Positions 16,590 to 26,674 of a DNA stretch of 59,860 nt are shown one piece after another. The position numbers and the translations under genes were made by a program. The notes under the pieces were generated by a model. The model searched no databases. It saw nothing but the letters and a program-made list of their open reading frames with translations, and was not told where the DNA came from. The stretch is from Candidatus Methylacidithermus pantelleriae (GTDB taxonomy: Bacteria > Verrucomicrobiota > Verrucomicrobiia > Methylacidiphilales > Methylacidiphilaceae). The stretch lies in contig NZ_CAJNOB010000005.1 in assembly GCF_905250085.1 (NCBI RefSeq), positions 1 through 59,860 on the forward strand, written 5' to 3'. The first letter of the stretch is position 1, and each line of letters begins with the position of its first letter.

Positions 16590-19433
16590 CTACCCAGGCT
16601 TGGCTCGGTTGAGGAGTTTCCGAAAAACGTAGGGAAGAATCCCTCCGTGACGGAAATATTCTACCTCGGTGGTCCCTTCGAGGCATGCCCGAAGAGGAAC
16701 CACTCGAATGGTCCCATCGGGAGCGTGAATGTGGAGCTCGAGGGGGGCTCGCGGTTGTGGGTGAGGTTCGATACCCACGATCGAAAAAACTTCTTTTCCC
16801 GTAAGACCCAGTGTGGGGAGACGAAAACCTCCCTCAAGGGTGCAGGGAAGCACTCCCATGCCGACCAGATTGGAACGATGGATCCGTTCGAAACTTTCCG
16901 CAACGATCGCTCGGACTCCCAGTAAGCGCGTACCTTTTGCCGCCCAATCACGCGAACTACCCGCACCGTATTCTTTTCCCGCAAAAATCACCAGGGGGAT
17001 CCCTTCCTCGCGATAGCGGCAAGCCGCCTCAAAGATACTCATCCGCTGTCCTGAGGGCTGGTGTTCCGTCCATCCCCCCTCAAGTTCGGGTGTCATAAGG
17101 TTCCGAAGTCGGACATTGGCAAAGGTGCCGCGAACCATGACTTCATGGTTCCCTCTCCTGGCCCCGTAGGAATTAAAATCCTTTGGCTCAACCCCCTTCT
17201 GGAGAAGGTACTGCCCTGCCGGGGAATCTTTTCGGATGGAGCCTGCTGGGGAAATGTGATCCGTGGTAATCGAGTCGCCGAGAATCGCAAGGGCTCGGGC
17301 TCCTAGGATATCGGTTACCGGTTCCGGTTCCGGGGATAACCCGCGGAAAAAGGGAGGTTCTGCAATGTAGGTACTTTCCTCTCTCCAGGGAAAAAGAGGA
17401 CCAGTGGGACCCTGCAGTTCCTTCCATGCTGGGCTTGCCTCCTCCCATCTGTCATACACCGCGCGAAAAAGCTCGGCATCCCAAGCAGCCGCAAGGGCCT
17501 GCCACAACTCCTCTTGGGAGGGCCAGATGTCACGGAGGTAAACGGGTTCGCCCGCCGGGGTGAAACCAATCGGTTCTTCCAAAAGGTTACAGTCGATCCG
17601 ACCGGCGAGCGCAAAGGCAACGACCAGGGGAGGGGAACATAAAAAATTGGCTCGAACGGCGGGATGAATCCGCGCTTCAAAGTTTCGATTACCAGAAAGG
17701 ACCGAGGCCACTACGAGCTTTTGTTCCGCGACAAGTTGTTCCAAGCAGGGGTCGAGGGGTCCACTATTGCCGATGCAGGTGGTGCATCCAAACCCTACAA
17801 CATAGAATCCGAGCCGTTCCAAATAGGGCATAAGGCCAGCTTTCTTCAAGTAAAGGGGTACCGCTCGGGATCCAGGGGCAAGGGAAGTTTTGACATACGG
17901 AGCAACCTGTAAACCCCGCTCCACGGCGTGCTTCGCTACAAGCCCGGCGGCTACCATGACAGAGGGGTTAGAAGTATTGGTGCAACTAGTGATGGCGGCA
18001 ATGACCACCGATCCATGCCCGATGTGGATCTCACGGGGAAAAAGGCATTCCTGTGAAACGGAAAGAGCCACAGGATGATCGTCGGCCATTTCTACTTCGC
18101 TGGGTTCAAGAACAGGGTTGGCTGGCTCGGTTGGCTCTCCTGGTGGCTCGCTCTGGCTTCTTCCGAAAGGAAACCGTGCAGAAGCTGCTCCAGCATCGAT
18201 TCCATATCCCCCTTCCGCAACAGGAGCTTGTAAAAGCTTCTGCCACCTTTCCTTGAGTCGTGCTAGGGGAATCCGATCCTGAGGACGGCGGGGACCGGCC
18301 ACGCTGGGTTCCACGCTCCCGAGATCCACTTCGAGGACGTCGGTGTAGAAAGTCCGATGCTCCCAATCGGGGATACCCCATACTCCCTGAGCTTGGCAGT
18401 AGGAGGCCACCGACGCCACCCAGTCTCTGGGTCTCCCCGTAGCAACCAAGTATTCAGCAACCCGCTGGTCGGGCGGAAAATAGGCGATGGTAGCACCGTA
18501 CTCCGGAGCCATGTTGGCAATGGTGGCCCGGTCGGGAACGGAGAGGGCCGTAGCACCGGGTCCAAAAAATTCGACAAAACTCCCCACAACACCATAACGG
18601 CGAAGCCGCTCTGTGAGGTGCAAGACCAGATCCGTAGCGGTTACTCCCAAGGGGAGCTCTCCGCGAAGATAAACACCAATGACTCTGGGAAATGTAACCC
18701 ACAAAGGTTCCCCCAGCATGGAAGCCTCCGCTTCAATCCCTCCCACTCCCCAGCCAAGCACGCCAAGGCCGTTAATCATGGTCGTGTGAGAATCGGTCCC
18801 AACCAGCGTATCAAAAAAGGTAATCCGTCCTTGAGGCGTCTCTCTTTCACATACCAGCTTGGCGAGATACTCCAGATTGACCTGATGAACAATGCCAACC
18901 CCCGGGGGAATGACTCGAAGCCCTCGAAACGCTTCTCCACTCCACTTGAGAAATTGGTAACGCTCGTGATTCCTCTCGATTTCCCGTTCCATGTTTTTTT
19001 GCAAGGCCTCGGGAGATCCGAAGAAATCCACCTGGACAGAATGGTCAATGACGAGATCGACTGGCACAACGGGTTCCACTTGCAAAGGATCTCCCCCTTG
19101 CCGAGCCAGTTCCGATCGCAGCGCAGCTAGGTCCACCAGAAGCGGAACCCCGGTAAAATCCTGCAACAGTACCCGCGAGACAAAAAAAGGAATGTCGGTA
19201 GTGGGAGGACTGTCCGGTTTCCATTGGGTCCAGATCCCCACGCGCTCTATTCCGACGGCAGGGTGATCCCAATGACGTGCTACCGATTCCAAAAGCACGC
19301 GTAAAGAGATCGGTAGTTGACGGACCGGAAGGCCAGCCTCGGTCAGGCGAGCAAGGGAACAGTACCGCCAGGTTTGTCCGTTAGGAGCAGGGATCTCTTC
19401 CCATAGATGGGGCAAAACCGTTGAAAGGCTCAT
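16590..19433 (-). CDS. acnA: Aconitate hydratase
   Basis: Interconverts citrate and isocitrate in the TCA cycle using a [4Fe-4S] cluster. The 946-residue product has the AcnA layout: N-terminal domains with GTDSHTTMINGLGVLGWGVGG, cluster cysteines in AITSCTNTSNP and GCTTCIGNSG, and the C-terminal swivel domain with GDSITTDHISPAGSI, YGARRGNHEVM and AGKEYGAGSSRDWAAKG. It is about 50 residues longer than E. coli AcnA, mainly through a proline- and glutamate-rich insert after AEGGYGIDAG, just before the first cluster cysteine region. The ATG at 19433 lacks a clear ribosome site; the frame is open to 19502. It is the only gene of its group going to the left of accB. Confidence 0.96.
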   Translation of the reverse strand: MSLSTVLPHLWEEIPAPNGQTWRYCSLARLTEAGLPVRQLPISLRVLLESVARHWDHPAVGIERVGIWTQWKPDSPPTTDIPFFVSRVLLQDFTGVPLLVDLAALRSELARQGGDPLQVEPVVPVDLVIDHSVQVDFFGSPEALQKNMEREIERNHERYQFLKWSGEAFRGLRVIPPGVGIVHQVNLEYLAKLVCERETPQGRITFFDTLVGTDSHTTMINGLGVLGWGVGGIEAEASMLGEPLWVTFPRVIGVYLRGELPLGVTATDLVLHLTERLRRYGVVGSFVEFFGPGATALSVPDRATIANMAPEYGATIAYFPPDQRVAEYLVATGRPRDWVASVASYCQAQGVWGIPDWEHRTFYTDVLEVDLGSVEPSVAGPRRPQDRIPLARLKERWQKLLQAPVAEGGYGIDAGAASARFPFGRSQSEPPGEPTEPANPVLEPSEVEMADDHPVALSVSQECLFPREIHIGHGSVVIAAITSCTNTSNPSVMVAAGLVAKHAVERGLQVAPYVKTSLAPGSRAVPLYLKKAGLMPYLERLGFYVVGFGCTTCIGNSGPLDPCLEQLVAEQKLVVASVLSGNRNFEARIHPAVRANFLCSPPLVVAFALAGRIDCNLLEEPIGFTPAGEPVYLRDIWPSQEELWQALAAAWDAELFRAVYDRWEEASPAWKELQGPTGPLFPWREESTYIAEPPFFRGLSPEPEPVTDILGARALAILGDSITTDHISPAGSIRKDSPAGQYLLQKGVEPKDFNSYGARRGNHEVMVRGTFANVRLRNLMTPELEGGWTEHQPSGQRMSIFEAACRYREEGIPLVIFAGKEYGAGSSRDWAAKGTRLLGVRAIVAESFERIHRSNLVGMGVLPCTLEGGFRLPTLGLTGKEVFSIVGIEPHPQPRAPLELHIHAPDGTIRVVPLRACLEGTTEVEYFRHGGILPYVFRKLLNRAKPG

Positions 19434-19937
19434 GAAACGTGTAACGAAGATGAGAGCTTTCAGGCGCGTTGGCAACCGGCAAATCGTCCTTCTGCCTGGC
19501 ACGCTTTGCGCTTCACCCCTGGTGAGGGAGGGATTTTTGGTGAGTCGATGGGAACTGCAACTCGCAGAACTGGTGCTCCCGACTAAGCGTGTTCCACGAT
19601 GGCACGACAGGCGTACAGAAAAAATCCTTTGGCGCCGATCCTACCGCCGGAGAGTGCGGCAGCTCTTACGCCGTGCGTGTCTCGTTGGGGAACGTTTTTG
19701 CTAAAAAGCGCGGGCTTTCACAAGCTTTCCAGGGGAAGCACCTGCAGGGAAACTTCCTCACCCAAGATAATGGGCGAAAGCCTTTCTCAAAAGGTGGTCG
19801 GCAGGGGTTTCCAGTCGAATGAGAACCAGCTACGGGTTACAGGAGCCGCGACCAGAAACCAGGATTTTGCTCAAAAGCCCCTGGCTAGCGGCCTCCTCCC
19901 TGCCTTTCCGTGGCATCAGCCACAATCGGGGAGCTAT
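19434..19937. other. Intergenic stretch upstream of acnA
   Basis: About 500 bp between the acnA start and the accB end. Open frames here show no family pattern. It should carry the acnA promoter, but no convincing -35/-10 pair on the minus strand was picked out. Confidence 0.45.
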
Positions 19938-20369
19938 TCAAGGCTTTGAGAGCTTTTTTCGAACGCGGAAAAGGGGCCGGTTAAAATCAACCGGCTGCCC
20001 ATTTTCCACCAGCACCTCCGTGATCACGCCCCGAACGCCGGCTTTGATTTCATTCATGACTTTCATTGCTTCGATGATACAGACCACTGTGTTCTCCGTT
20101 ACTTCTTGCCCTACCTCTACAAAGGGAGGGGCGCCGGGAGATGGGGCTCGGTAAAAGGTACCAACCATCGGGGATCGGATCTCTTCAAACTCTTCCGCCG
20201 GCGGTCCTGCGGTGGTTGGAGGACCGGTGGGAACTGTGGGTTTCTCTTCCAAGACCCTGGGCTCTGCCTTTTTGAGTCGGACTTTAAATCCTTCCTCTTC
20301 AATTTCGATCTCTGCCAGGTCATGCTCCTCCATGAGCCGCACTAACTCCATAATGGTCTGCCAATCCAT
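19938..20369 (-). CDS. accB: Biotin carboxyl carrier protein of acetyl-CoA carboxylase
   Basis: A 143-residue carrier subunit for the first step of fatty-acid synthesis. The biotinyl domain spans about residues 62-140. The biotin-attachment motif EAMKVMNEI has Lys103, and the lead-in SPMVGTFYRAPSPGAPPFVEVG is typical. The N-terminal 35 residues form the usual charged helix (IMELVRLMEEHDLAEIEIEE), joined by a proline/threonine linker. In many bacteria accC follows accB, sometimes with efp before; here neither is adjacent, so biotin carboxylase must lie elsewhere. Upstream is holB after about 140 bp. Confidence 0.95.
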   Translation of the reverse strand: MDWQTIMELVRLMEEHDLAEIEIEEEGFKVRLKKAEPRVLEEKPTVPTGPPTTAGPPAEEFEEIRSPMVGTFYRAPSPGAPPFVEVGQEVTENTVVCIIEAMKVMNEIKAGVRGVITEVLVENGQPVDFNRPLFRVRKKLSKP

Positions 20370-20510
20370 GATCCGAAATTTCCTTTCTTGCTCTGGTATT
20401 TCGCTGCCGCCCTTTCGTAAGAAGCGGGGGGTTCGCTTTCTCTGTATCGAACGGTTGCCGCGGAGCCCTTTTTTTGGGTCGGGGAACCGGCAACGGGATG
20501 GACAATTTCC

Positions 20511-21410
20511 CTACCGGGCCTCTAGCTTCTCCCCACTCCTAAGCTTCTCAAAAAGCAAGCGCTCTTCCTCCCAAAGCAGGCAAGCTGCCTCGACTGCAAA
20601 AACCGGATCCAGTCCCTGTTCCATCGCCCGGTGAGCCGCTTCGAACCCCCGCAACATCCCCAAAACTTCCGCCCATTGGGGCTTCTCCCAAGCACGTTCT
20701 CGATAGGCCCGCCTCCAGTAGCTTTCTTCCAACAAGGAAAGCAGCGCACGTTGTTTTCTGCGGGTTTCTCGCTCGACAAGGCTCGCCTCTTCCTCCTTTT
20801 CTGCTTCCTCCTCTCCTACCATTTCCCTGGCTTCCTCCTTCACCTTTTCCCACTGATTCGACCAAAGGGAAACCCTGTGATACGCTCGCAATGCTCCTGT
20901 GTAGGGGCTTTCCCACCACTGGCGAATCCATTCGGGTTCCTCCTCGGGCAGGAGCTGGCCTCCTTTGCATTGCACCCGGATACATCGAGAAAGGATCGTT
21001 GGCAAGAGAAGTTCGGGTTCTGTCGTAGTCAAAAGAACGATCACATTGGCGGGTGGTTCCTCGAGCATCTTAAGGAAAGCGTTTGCTGCTTCTGCGTTTC
21101 CCACGCACATTCGCTCCGCTTCCGCGATCCAAGCCACTTTGTAGGCGGCTCTCAAGGGAGCCAATAGGAGCATCCGGACCAATTCCCGGATCTGGTCCAC
21201 GCGAATGCGTCGAGTCTTGGAAACCGGGGAGACAGGAAAAAAATCGGGGTGTCCCGTAGCATCACCTTCCAGAACCTCGCTTGCCACCTCAAGGGCCAGC
21301 GAGCGAAGCCCCTGAGGGTCCTTGCCAGAAAACAGATAGGCGTGAGCAAGCCGGCCAGCAGACCGGGCGGCCCGGATCCGCTCCAGCACCTCAGCGTAGG
21401 CAAAAGGCAT
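20511..21410 (-). CDS. holB: DNA polymerase III delta-prime subunit
   Basis: A clamp-loader subunit of about 300 residues with the AAA+ fold. Family features: AHAYLFSGKDPQGLRSLALEVA in place of an intact Walker A, HPDFFPV, IRVDQIRELVRMLLLAP, KVAWIAEAERM, ANAFLKMLEEPPANVIVLLTT, and the SRC arginine-finger motif in ILSRCIRVQ. The delta-prime subunit does not hydrolyse ATP, which agrees with the degenerate P-loop. The four zinc cysteines of E. coli HolB are absent. The ATG at 21410 overlaps the tmk end by 20 bp; an in-frame ATG at 21440 would overlap by 50. Coupling of tmk and holB is common in bacteria. Confidence 0.9.
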   Translation of the reverse strand: MPFAYAEVLERIRAARSAGRLAHAYLFSGKDPQGLRSLALEVASEVLEGDATGHPDFFPVSPVSKTRRIRVDQIRELVRMLLLAPLRAAYKVAWIAEAERMCVGNAEAANAFLKMLEEPPANVIVLLTTTEPELLLPTILSRCIRVQCKGGQLLPEEEPEWIRQWWESPYTGALRAYHRVSLWSNQWEKVKEEAREMVGEEEAEKEEEASLVERETRRKQRALLSLLEESYWRRAYRERAWEKPQWAEVLGMLRGFEAAHRAMEQGLDPVFAVEAACLLWEEERLLFEKLRSGEKLEAR

Positions 21411-22035
21411 CGCAAACCACCTCCCAGATCTTTTGGCCAAGTTCCTCGGGAGATCCGTGGGCCTCCACCACGCGGATTCGCTCGGGTTCCTCTCGGGCGA
21501 GCGTTAGATAACCCTTTCGAATCTCTTCCAGATGGCCGGCAAACTCCTCTTCCATCTGGTCATTGCCGTGATCCTTCCGGGCGATCAGCCTTTTGCGAAG
21601 CTCAGAAATGGGCAAGTCCAGCACTAGCGTCAGCGACGGCAGAAGTCCTTGGGTAGCCCAACGGTTCACCATGTTTACTTCAGACCAGGGTAATCCCCGC
21701 ACAGTACCCTGGTAAACCAAGCTCGATTCCGAGAAACGGTCGGTGACAACCCAGGCACCTCTTTCCAAAGCGGGACGGATCACTTCTTCGACAAGCTGGG
21801 CGCGCGCCGCAGCAAACAGGAGAAGTTCAGCCCTCGCAACGATGGTTTTTGCTACCGGCGTGTGACGAAAGAGTTCCCGCACAGCTTCTCCCAGGAGGGT
21901 TCCCCCGGGTTCCCGCACCACCACAACCGAAAAGCCAAGCCCACGCAGTCGTTTCTCCAGTTGCTGGATTTGCGTGGATTTGCCGCAAGCTTCGGGACCT
22001 TCCAAAGCGATAAACCGGACCCGGTCATGACACAT
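21391..22035 (-). CDS. tmk: Thymidylate kinase
   Basis: A 214-residue kinase that phosphorylates dTMP to dTDP. The P-loop reads EGPEACGKST (12-21), with Pro and Cys where most members have Gly and Gly. The DR motif is TDRFSESSLVYQG and the LID region follows RLIARKDHGNDQMEEEF. VREPGGTLLGEAVRELF matches the family dTMP-binding segment. It overlaps holB and lies 317 bp downstream of cysS. Confidence 0.95.
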   Translation of the reverse strand: MCHDRVRFIALEGPEACGKSTQIQQLEKRLRGLGFSVVVVREPGGTLLGEAVRELFRHTPVAKTIVARAELLLFAAARAQLVEEVIRPALERGAWVVTDRFSESSLVYQGTVRGLPWSEVNMVNRWATQGLLPSLTLVLDLPISELRKRLIARKDHGNDQMEEEFAGHLEEIRKGYLTLAREEPERIRVVEAHGSPEELGQKIWEVVCDAFCLR

Positions 22036-22352
22036 GATCGGAAACCCCTTTGTCGTCTAGACAGTGTCCTCACCTACGGAATCGCGCCAACCCATGGGTT
22101 AGCCGTTTCCGGCGAGAACCTCCGCCTTTGTTCGCGAAAAGCCGGGAAGCCAAAAGGAAAATTCCTCACCCCTATAACTCCTCGGCTCTCTTTTAGTTAA
22201 CTGTTCTCATTCCCAAAAGGAAAGGATCTTTCTTCCGCGCCCACTTTGTCTGCCGCGTGGAAAAGCGTAGCGTGAGAAAAACTTCGCCTAACCCGGAAGA
22301 TGCAGATGTGCCTCGATTGGCTCCTCGCCCTTGGTTCTAGAAAACTCAGAGA
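22036..22352. other. Intergenic stretch between cysS and tmk
   Basis: About 317 bp, no gene supported. No hairpin with a T-run was recognised. Confidence 0.45.
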
Positions 22353-23753
22353 TTAGGACCCAGATTTTCCCCTTCGTACTTCCTGCCCCTTGGGCGTGTC
22401 CCGAACCACCCATCCCATCTCGGCCAGCCGATTCCGCAAAAGATCGCTCGTCGACCAATCTTTCCGCGCGCGAGCCTGGGCCCGCTCCTCTAGAATCGCT
22501 TGGACTTGCGGAGGAATCCATTCCTGTGGCTTTCCTAGACCTAATACCGAATCCAGCTTTTCCCAAATAGCCGGGATCGCCGGCAGTAGGCCCTTTTCGT
22601 CCATGATCCGATTGGTCACCCGGATAAAGTCAAAAAGATGTCCTACCGCCTCCGGGACATTCAAGTCATCGGCCAGCGCTCGCTCAAAACGTTCGAGGAA
22701 CCCCTTTCCGAGTTCGTCTTTGTTTTCGGGCAGGAAGTGATCCGGTTCCAACGCCTCCCACCGGCGGATCCAGTCGTCGATGCGGTCCATGCTCGAGCGC
22801 GCCGCTTCCATAGCTTCCCACGAAAATTGGAGCGTCTGCCGGTAGTGGGTTGTGGCCAAAAGCGCGTAGCGTAAGTGGCGGCCTTCGTACCCGCGCGCGA
22901 GGACGTCATGAACCGTGTAAAGATTTCCTAGGGACTTGGACATTTTTTGCCCTTCGACCATGACATGGGCACAGTGGCACCAGAAACGCACAAAGGGGAC
23001 ACCGGTCGCGCTTTCGCTTTGTGCAATTTCATTTTCATGGTGAGGAAAAATGAGATCGATCCCCCCACAATGGATATCCAGCCGCGGCCCCAGGTATTTC
23101 ATACTCATAGCAGAGCACTCGATATGCCATCCGGGCCTTCCCTTGCCCCAAGGAGATTCCCAGTACACGTCGCCATCTTCCGGTTTCCAGGCTTTCCAGA
23201 GGACAAAATCACCTAAACCCTCCTTATGGTACTCGTCCTGAGCAACCCGAGCACCCGGTTTCAAGCCGGAAAAGTCCAGTCGCGCAAGCTGTCCGTACGC
23301 GGGGAAGGACCGGATGCGAAAATAGACCGAGCCATCTGCACCGATATAGGCGTGTCCTTTTTGGAGAAGTTTCGCAATTAGCTCAATCATTTCGGGAATA
23401 TGATCGGTGGCCCGGGGCTGGTATTCCGGGGTCTCCATTCGTAAAAGGGCCATGTCTTTCCGAAACGCTTCGATATAAAAATCGGTCAATTCTCGCAGGT
23501 TCTTACCTGATTCCCGGGCTTCCCGGATGGTTTTATCGTCCACATCAGTAAAGTTCATGACATGGCAAACCCGGAACCCAAAGTACCGAAGGGTTCGCCG
23601 AAGAAGATCTGAAAAAAGAAACGCCCGGAAATTGCCGATATGGGCATAGTGATACACGGTAGGACCGCAGCTGTACATGCGGACCAGTCCGGGCTCCAGA
23701 GGCTCAAAACGTTCCTTTTTCCTTGTCCGGGTGTTATAGAGCCAGAGTTCCAT
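22353..23753 (-). CDS. cysS: Cysteine--tRNA ligase
   Basis: A 466-residue class I aminoacyl-tRNA synthetase that charges tRNA-Cys. The HIGH motif is HIGN at 38-41 in [12 protein letters not shown]. The KMSKS motif is QKMSKSLGN near residue 270. Zinc ligands are Cys29 (YSCGPTVY), the cysteine of IECSAMS, and the histidine of FPHHENE. The DALR-type C-terminal helical domain ends with a basic tail. Length is normal for bacteria. It is the first clear gene of the tmk-holB-accB direction, but the 317-bp gap leaves operon membership open. Confidence 0.97.
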   Translation of the reverse strand: MELWLYNTRTRKKERFEPLEPGLVRMYSCGPTVYHYAHIGNFRAFLFSDLLRRTLRYFGFRVCHVMNFTDVDDKTIREARESGKNLRELTDFYIEAFRKDMALLRMETPEYQPRATDHIPEMIELIAKLLQKGHAYIGADGSVYFRIRSFPAYGQLARLDFSGLKPGARVAQDEYHKEGLGDFVLWKAWKPEDGDVYWESPWGKGRPGWHIECSAMSMKYLGPRLDIHCGGIDLIFPHHENEIAQSESATGVPFVRFWCHCAHVMVEGQKMSKSLGNLYTVHDVLARGYEGRHLRYALLATTHYRQTLQFSWEAMEAARSSMDRIDDWIRRWEALEPDHFLPENKDELGKGFLERFERALADDLNVPEAVGHLFDFIRVTNRIMDEKGLLPAIPAIWEKLDSVLGLGKPQEWIPPQVQAILEERAQARARKDWSTSDLLRNRLAEMGWVVRDTPKGQEVRRGKSGS

Positions 23754-23950
23754 GGAACAAACTTCTTAGCGAAGGACTTCCTTCCCTTGTTCTCCCCACA
23801 AATGCTAGCTCCTTTTTTTCCGGCCCCCGTTGGGCACTATCCTCTTACGCTAGGACCACTTTCAAAAAAGGTGTTCACCAATGAGCTCTTTGTCGAACCA
23901 ACTCAAGCTCAATTGATATCGAGCTCCCTATTTTTGGCCAAAACCAGATC

Positions 23951-24739
23951 CTATGGTTTCCCAGCTTTTCCTTGCGATTCCTTGCGAGTTCGCTCCAGTA
24001 CAAGAGAAGCAAAACGCTCCATGCGATCCCAGTGGGTTCCCGCCCAATACACTTTGGAGCACCCGGGACAAAGCCGAAACTCTTTGTAATGGTTTCGTAC
24101 GCGCGGAGGGACCTGGCTCCAGCATTCTGGCGGCAAGCTCTCTCGTGCGAACGAAACAAGGAGGCTATTGCAAACCAGGCAGCGACTTCCCGGGCGCGCC
24201 GCGCTCTCCAAAGAGAACTTTTGGATCACTTCTACCGCTTGATCCCCGGGGTAGCGCTGACGCACCCAATAGCCGTATTGCACGCAGGACCGTTTAAGAA
24301 GCTCTGGGTCCCGGGTGAGAAGCCATCGTTTTTCTTCACAACTTTTGCGGGCCAGTTCCTCATCCTCCGCCTGGGGCAAATACAGGGTATCAAATCCCAA
24401 AAGCCGCATGTGGCGAGCCAATCGGCCGAGATTCACATCCACCACGAACCGCGGCTCTTCCAGGGGAGGAGGCGAAACCTTCGAAAGAGAGGAAATCTCC
24501 CACTGCCAAAATTGGGGAAAAGCACTGACTCGATCCCCCGCCTGGACTAAGTAATGAAAGTCAACCGGATTCCCATTTACCAGAATCAAGGCAATCTCTG
24601 GATGGGGTACTCCCAGGCTCTCGAGGCTATCCTTAACCGTGGAACGGCCGGTTACCGGACGCTCCAAAAGACGTTGCCGCAAACGGGCAGGTAAAAAGTC
24701 ATTAAGAGGGCCATAAAGACGGAATGTCGCTGTGTTCAT
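23951..24739 (-). CDS. Mut7-C RNase-domain protein with ubiquitin-like N-terminus
   Basis: A 262-residue protein. Residues 1-85 are ubiquitin-like (Mut7-C ubiquitin): TATFRLYGPLNDFLP, STVKDSLESLGVPHPEIALILVNG and a GDRVSAFPQF turn. The rest is a Mut7-C PIN-like RNase domain: FVVDVNLGRLARHMRLLGFDTLY with acidic residues, LLTRDPELL, then a zinc ribbon with CLVCNSLL and CPGCSKVYW. Family members are predicted RNases or tRNA-related factors; none of the bacterial two-domain form is well characterised to my knowledge. The ATG at 24739 has GGGAGAG upstream; the frame extends to 24895 without family similarity. It shares direction with cysS, 198 bp apart. Confidence 0.87.
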   Translation of the reverse strand: MNTATFRLYGPLNDFLPARLRQRLLERPVTGRSTVKDSLESLGVPHPEIALILVNGNPVDFHYLVQAGDRVSAFPQFWQWEISSLSKVSPPPLEEPRFVVDVNLGRLARHMRLLGFDTLYLPQAEDEELARKSCEEKRWLLTRDPELLKRSCVQYGYWVRQRYPGDQAVEVIQKFSLESAARPGSRCLVCNSLLVSFARESLPPECWSQVPPRVRNHYKEFRLCPGCSKVYWAGTHWDRMERFASLVLERTRKESQGKAGKP

Positions 24740-26674
24740 CCATCGATCTCTCCCGTTGCCTTCTAGGTTCCAGAGGGACCACGCTTCGGCGTAGCGTGAT
24801 CGATCCCTTTGGGGCTTTTTTTCTTTTAAGAATACTCGGCGGAGCCAGAGAATAAAAGGCGACAGTCGCTCTTCGACCTTCTGGATTAGGCTCAAAAAAA
24901 GGTCAGCCGGAGGCGGCAGGAGCTTCCAGCAAAGAACAAAACCTTCGAAGGACGTTTACAGTCAGAGGTCCCAGAGGCTCTTCTTTCAAAGGACGATTTT
25001 CCCAGGCGGCCGATGTGTCATGGCCGAAAAAGGCGCAACCGGGTGGTCTTGCGGGGCTGAGTGCCAAGGATCAACCCGCTCCCTCCAAAAATGAAGGACA
25101 ACGGAACGGGTGGGAAGCGTTACCGTCGTTGCTTGACAAATCGCCGACATCCTAATTGGTGATGGTTTCTTCTTTGGTAAGAGGAGCTTTGGAACGTAAG
25201 AAGCCCGTAGGGCGACGGTCGCGTACAGGTTGCGCAAAAATCGACCGGAGCCCCGTTTCCATGAAGTCTTTGAGCGCGAACGGATCACGTTTTTGCTCGA
25301 TCCACCGTATTCGTCGTTTTGGCGGCTGGCTCGAAGTCGCATTGCTTGGCAGAAGTTTGTGACTGAACGACCCTCTTTTGCCTGCCCCCCAATTTCCCCG
25401 TTTTATGTCAAAATGTATGAATTCATTTGTTTTTGGCACGTTCCGAAAAACCCTCATGGCTTCTGGGCAGTAGGGCCGAAAACGTTACCGGCACACAAAA
25501 AAGGAGCCTTACCCTACATTGTCCATTACGGATCCCGCCGAAAGGCGGCGAGGGCTGCTCGGACGCGGTGTCCGCTTGCTTGAGAAGACTTCGGACTTTG
25601 GGCCCGGCGGGCGGGGTAGGTAGTGCCGATGGGACAGAAGGAACTGCCCTTAGAGGTTGGCCACCAAGGAAGTTCTATGCGGATGCGAGCGAAAAATCCA
25701 GAGGCGAAGGCTTGGTTGCGGACTGGACGCCCGTTTCCTTGGGCCAGGAGGGCGGAAGCATGTTGCTTAGGCAATCCCTTTGTCTCAGCCTCATTGTAGG
25801 GGGATCCTAGCTTCTTTTTTGGGAATCCTTCTTCGGAGGAGAGGCGGAGTCTTTGCGGCGGTTGCGGAACAAACCGATGGGGCCAGCGAACGTGGAAAGG
25901 GAAGGCTTGTGGAAAACGCTCGAGCGAACCCCACTGAAGAGGAAATTGCAACACGCGAAGTATCTTTTTCGCATTGGTGTCGCTTTGCTGGGACTGCCAT
26001 ACTCCCCGCGACGAACGGGGAGAGCCGGTGCCCGATAAATGGCACTAAGCGGACGTTGTCCCTGGGTGACTGTCGAAAACGCAAGGCGCCTCGCGCGGAA
26101 TGCCCGGCGATTTCGGGGTTGCCAAAGGAGGTGGGGCCAGGCGGACATGGTCCATTTTTGGGGACCGGGATGACACCGGCCGGTAACTATGCGCGGCCGT
26201 CGATGCTTCGGTGTCGGTTGAACCATGCGGATGCGCTGGTCGTTACGCTCTATTTGTAAGGGCTTAGGAGCACGGAGCGATCTCCGCACGCTTCTCCCTT
26301 CGGAGGTTCGCGATTGGGAGGAGGAAACCCCGTCGATCGTTGGTTCCTAAAGGCATGGAGGTGCGAGGCTGGCTGGGTCCGAAGAGGGCGTAGCAATGAT
26401 ATCCACCTTCCCGAAGGGACGCGGGCCTGCCGCCCATGTGTCGCAGGCAACTGAAGTGGCCGGTGCGGTAGCCGTAAAAAGGTCGTTACCGGCGGATGGC
26501 GCTGTTTTCGCCCATTTCGACGCCTTTTCCTAGAGCCTACGACCGCTGCCGTCGCCTTCCTGCAGAGGGCTCCTTTCCATGGAGCGCAAGGCGGCTATTC
26601 ATTTTTGCCAAATGTCGTCGAGAGGCCGCAACTGGCGTGTGTAAAGGGAGCTATGCTCCACAAGCAGTCCTGCG
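24740..26674. other. Gene-poor stretch, probably decayed sequence
   Basis: About 1.9 kb with short overlapping open frames on both strands. None shows a family pattern together with a ribosome site. Some plus-strand translation around 25.6-26.3 kb looks faintly like the 3-prime region of transposon genes, but I could not align it to a definite protein. Apart from the leader of the minus-strand Mut7-C gene, no function is assigned. Confidence 0.4.

Noticed and set aside
25520-26280. Plus-strand translation faintly like the 3-prime end of a second tnpB (NPEAKAW, RCRLNHADAL)
   Set aside because: No frame gives a zinc ribbon or the RuvC motifs and the similarity is too short to separate from chance.
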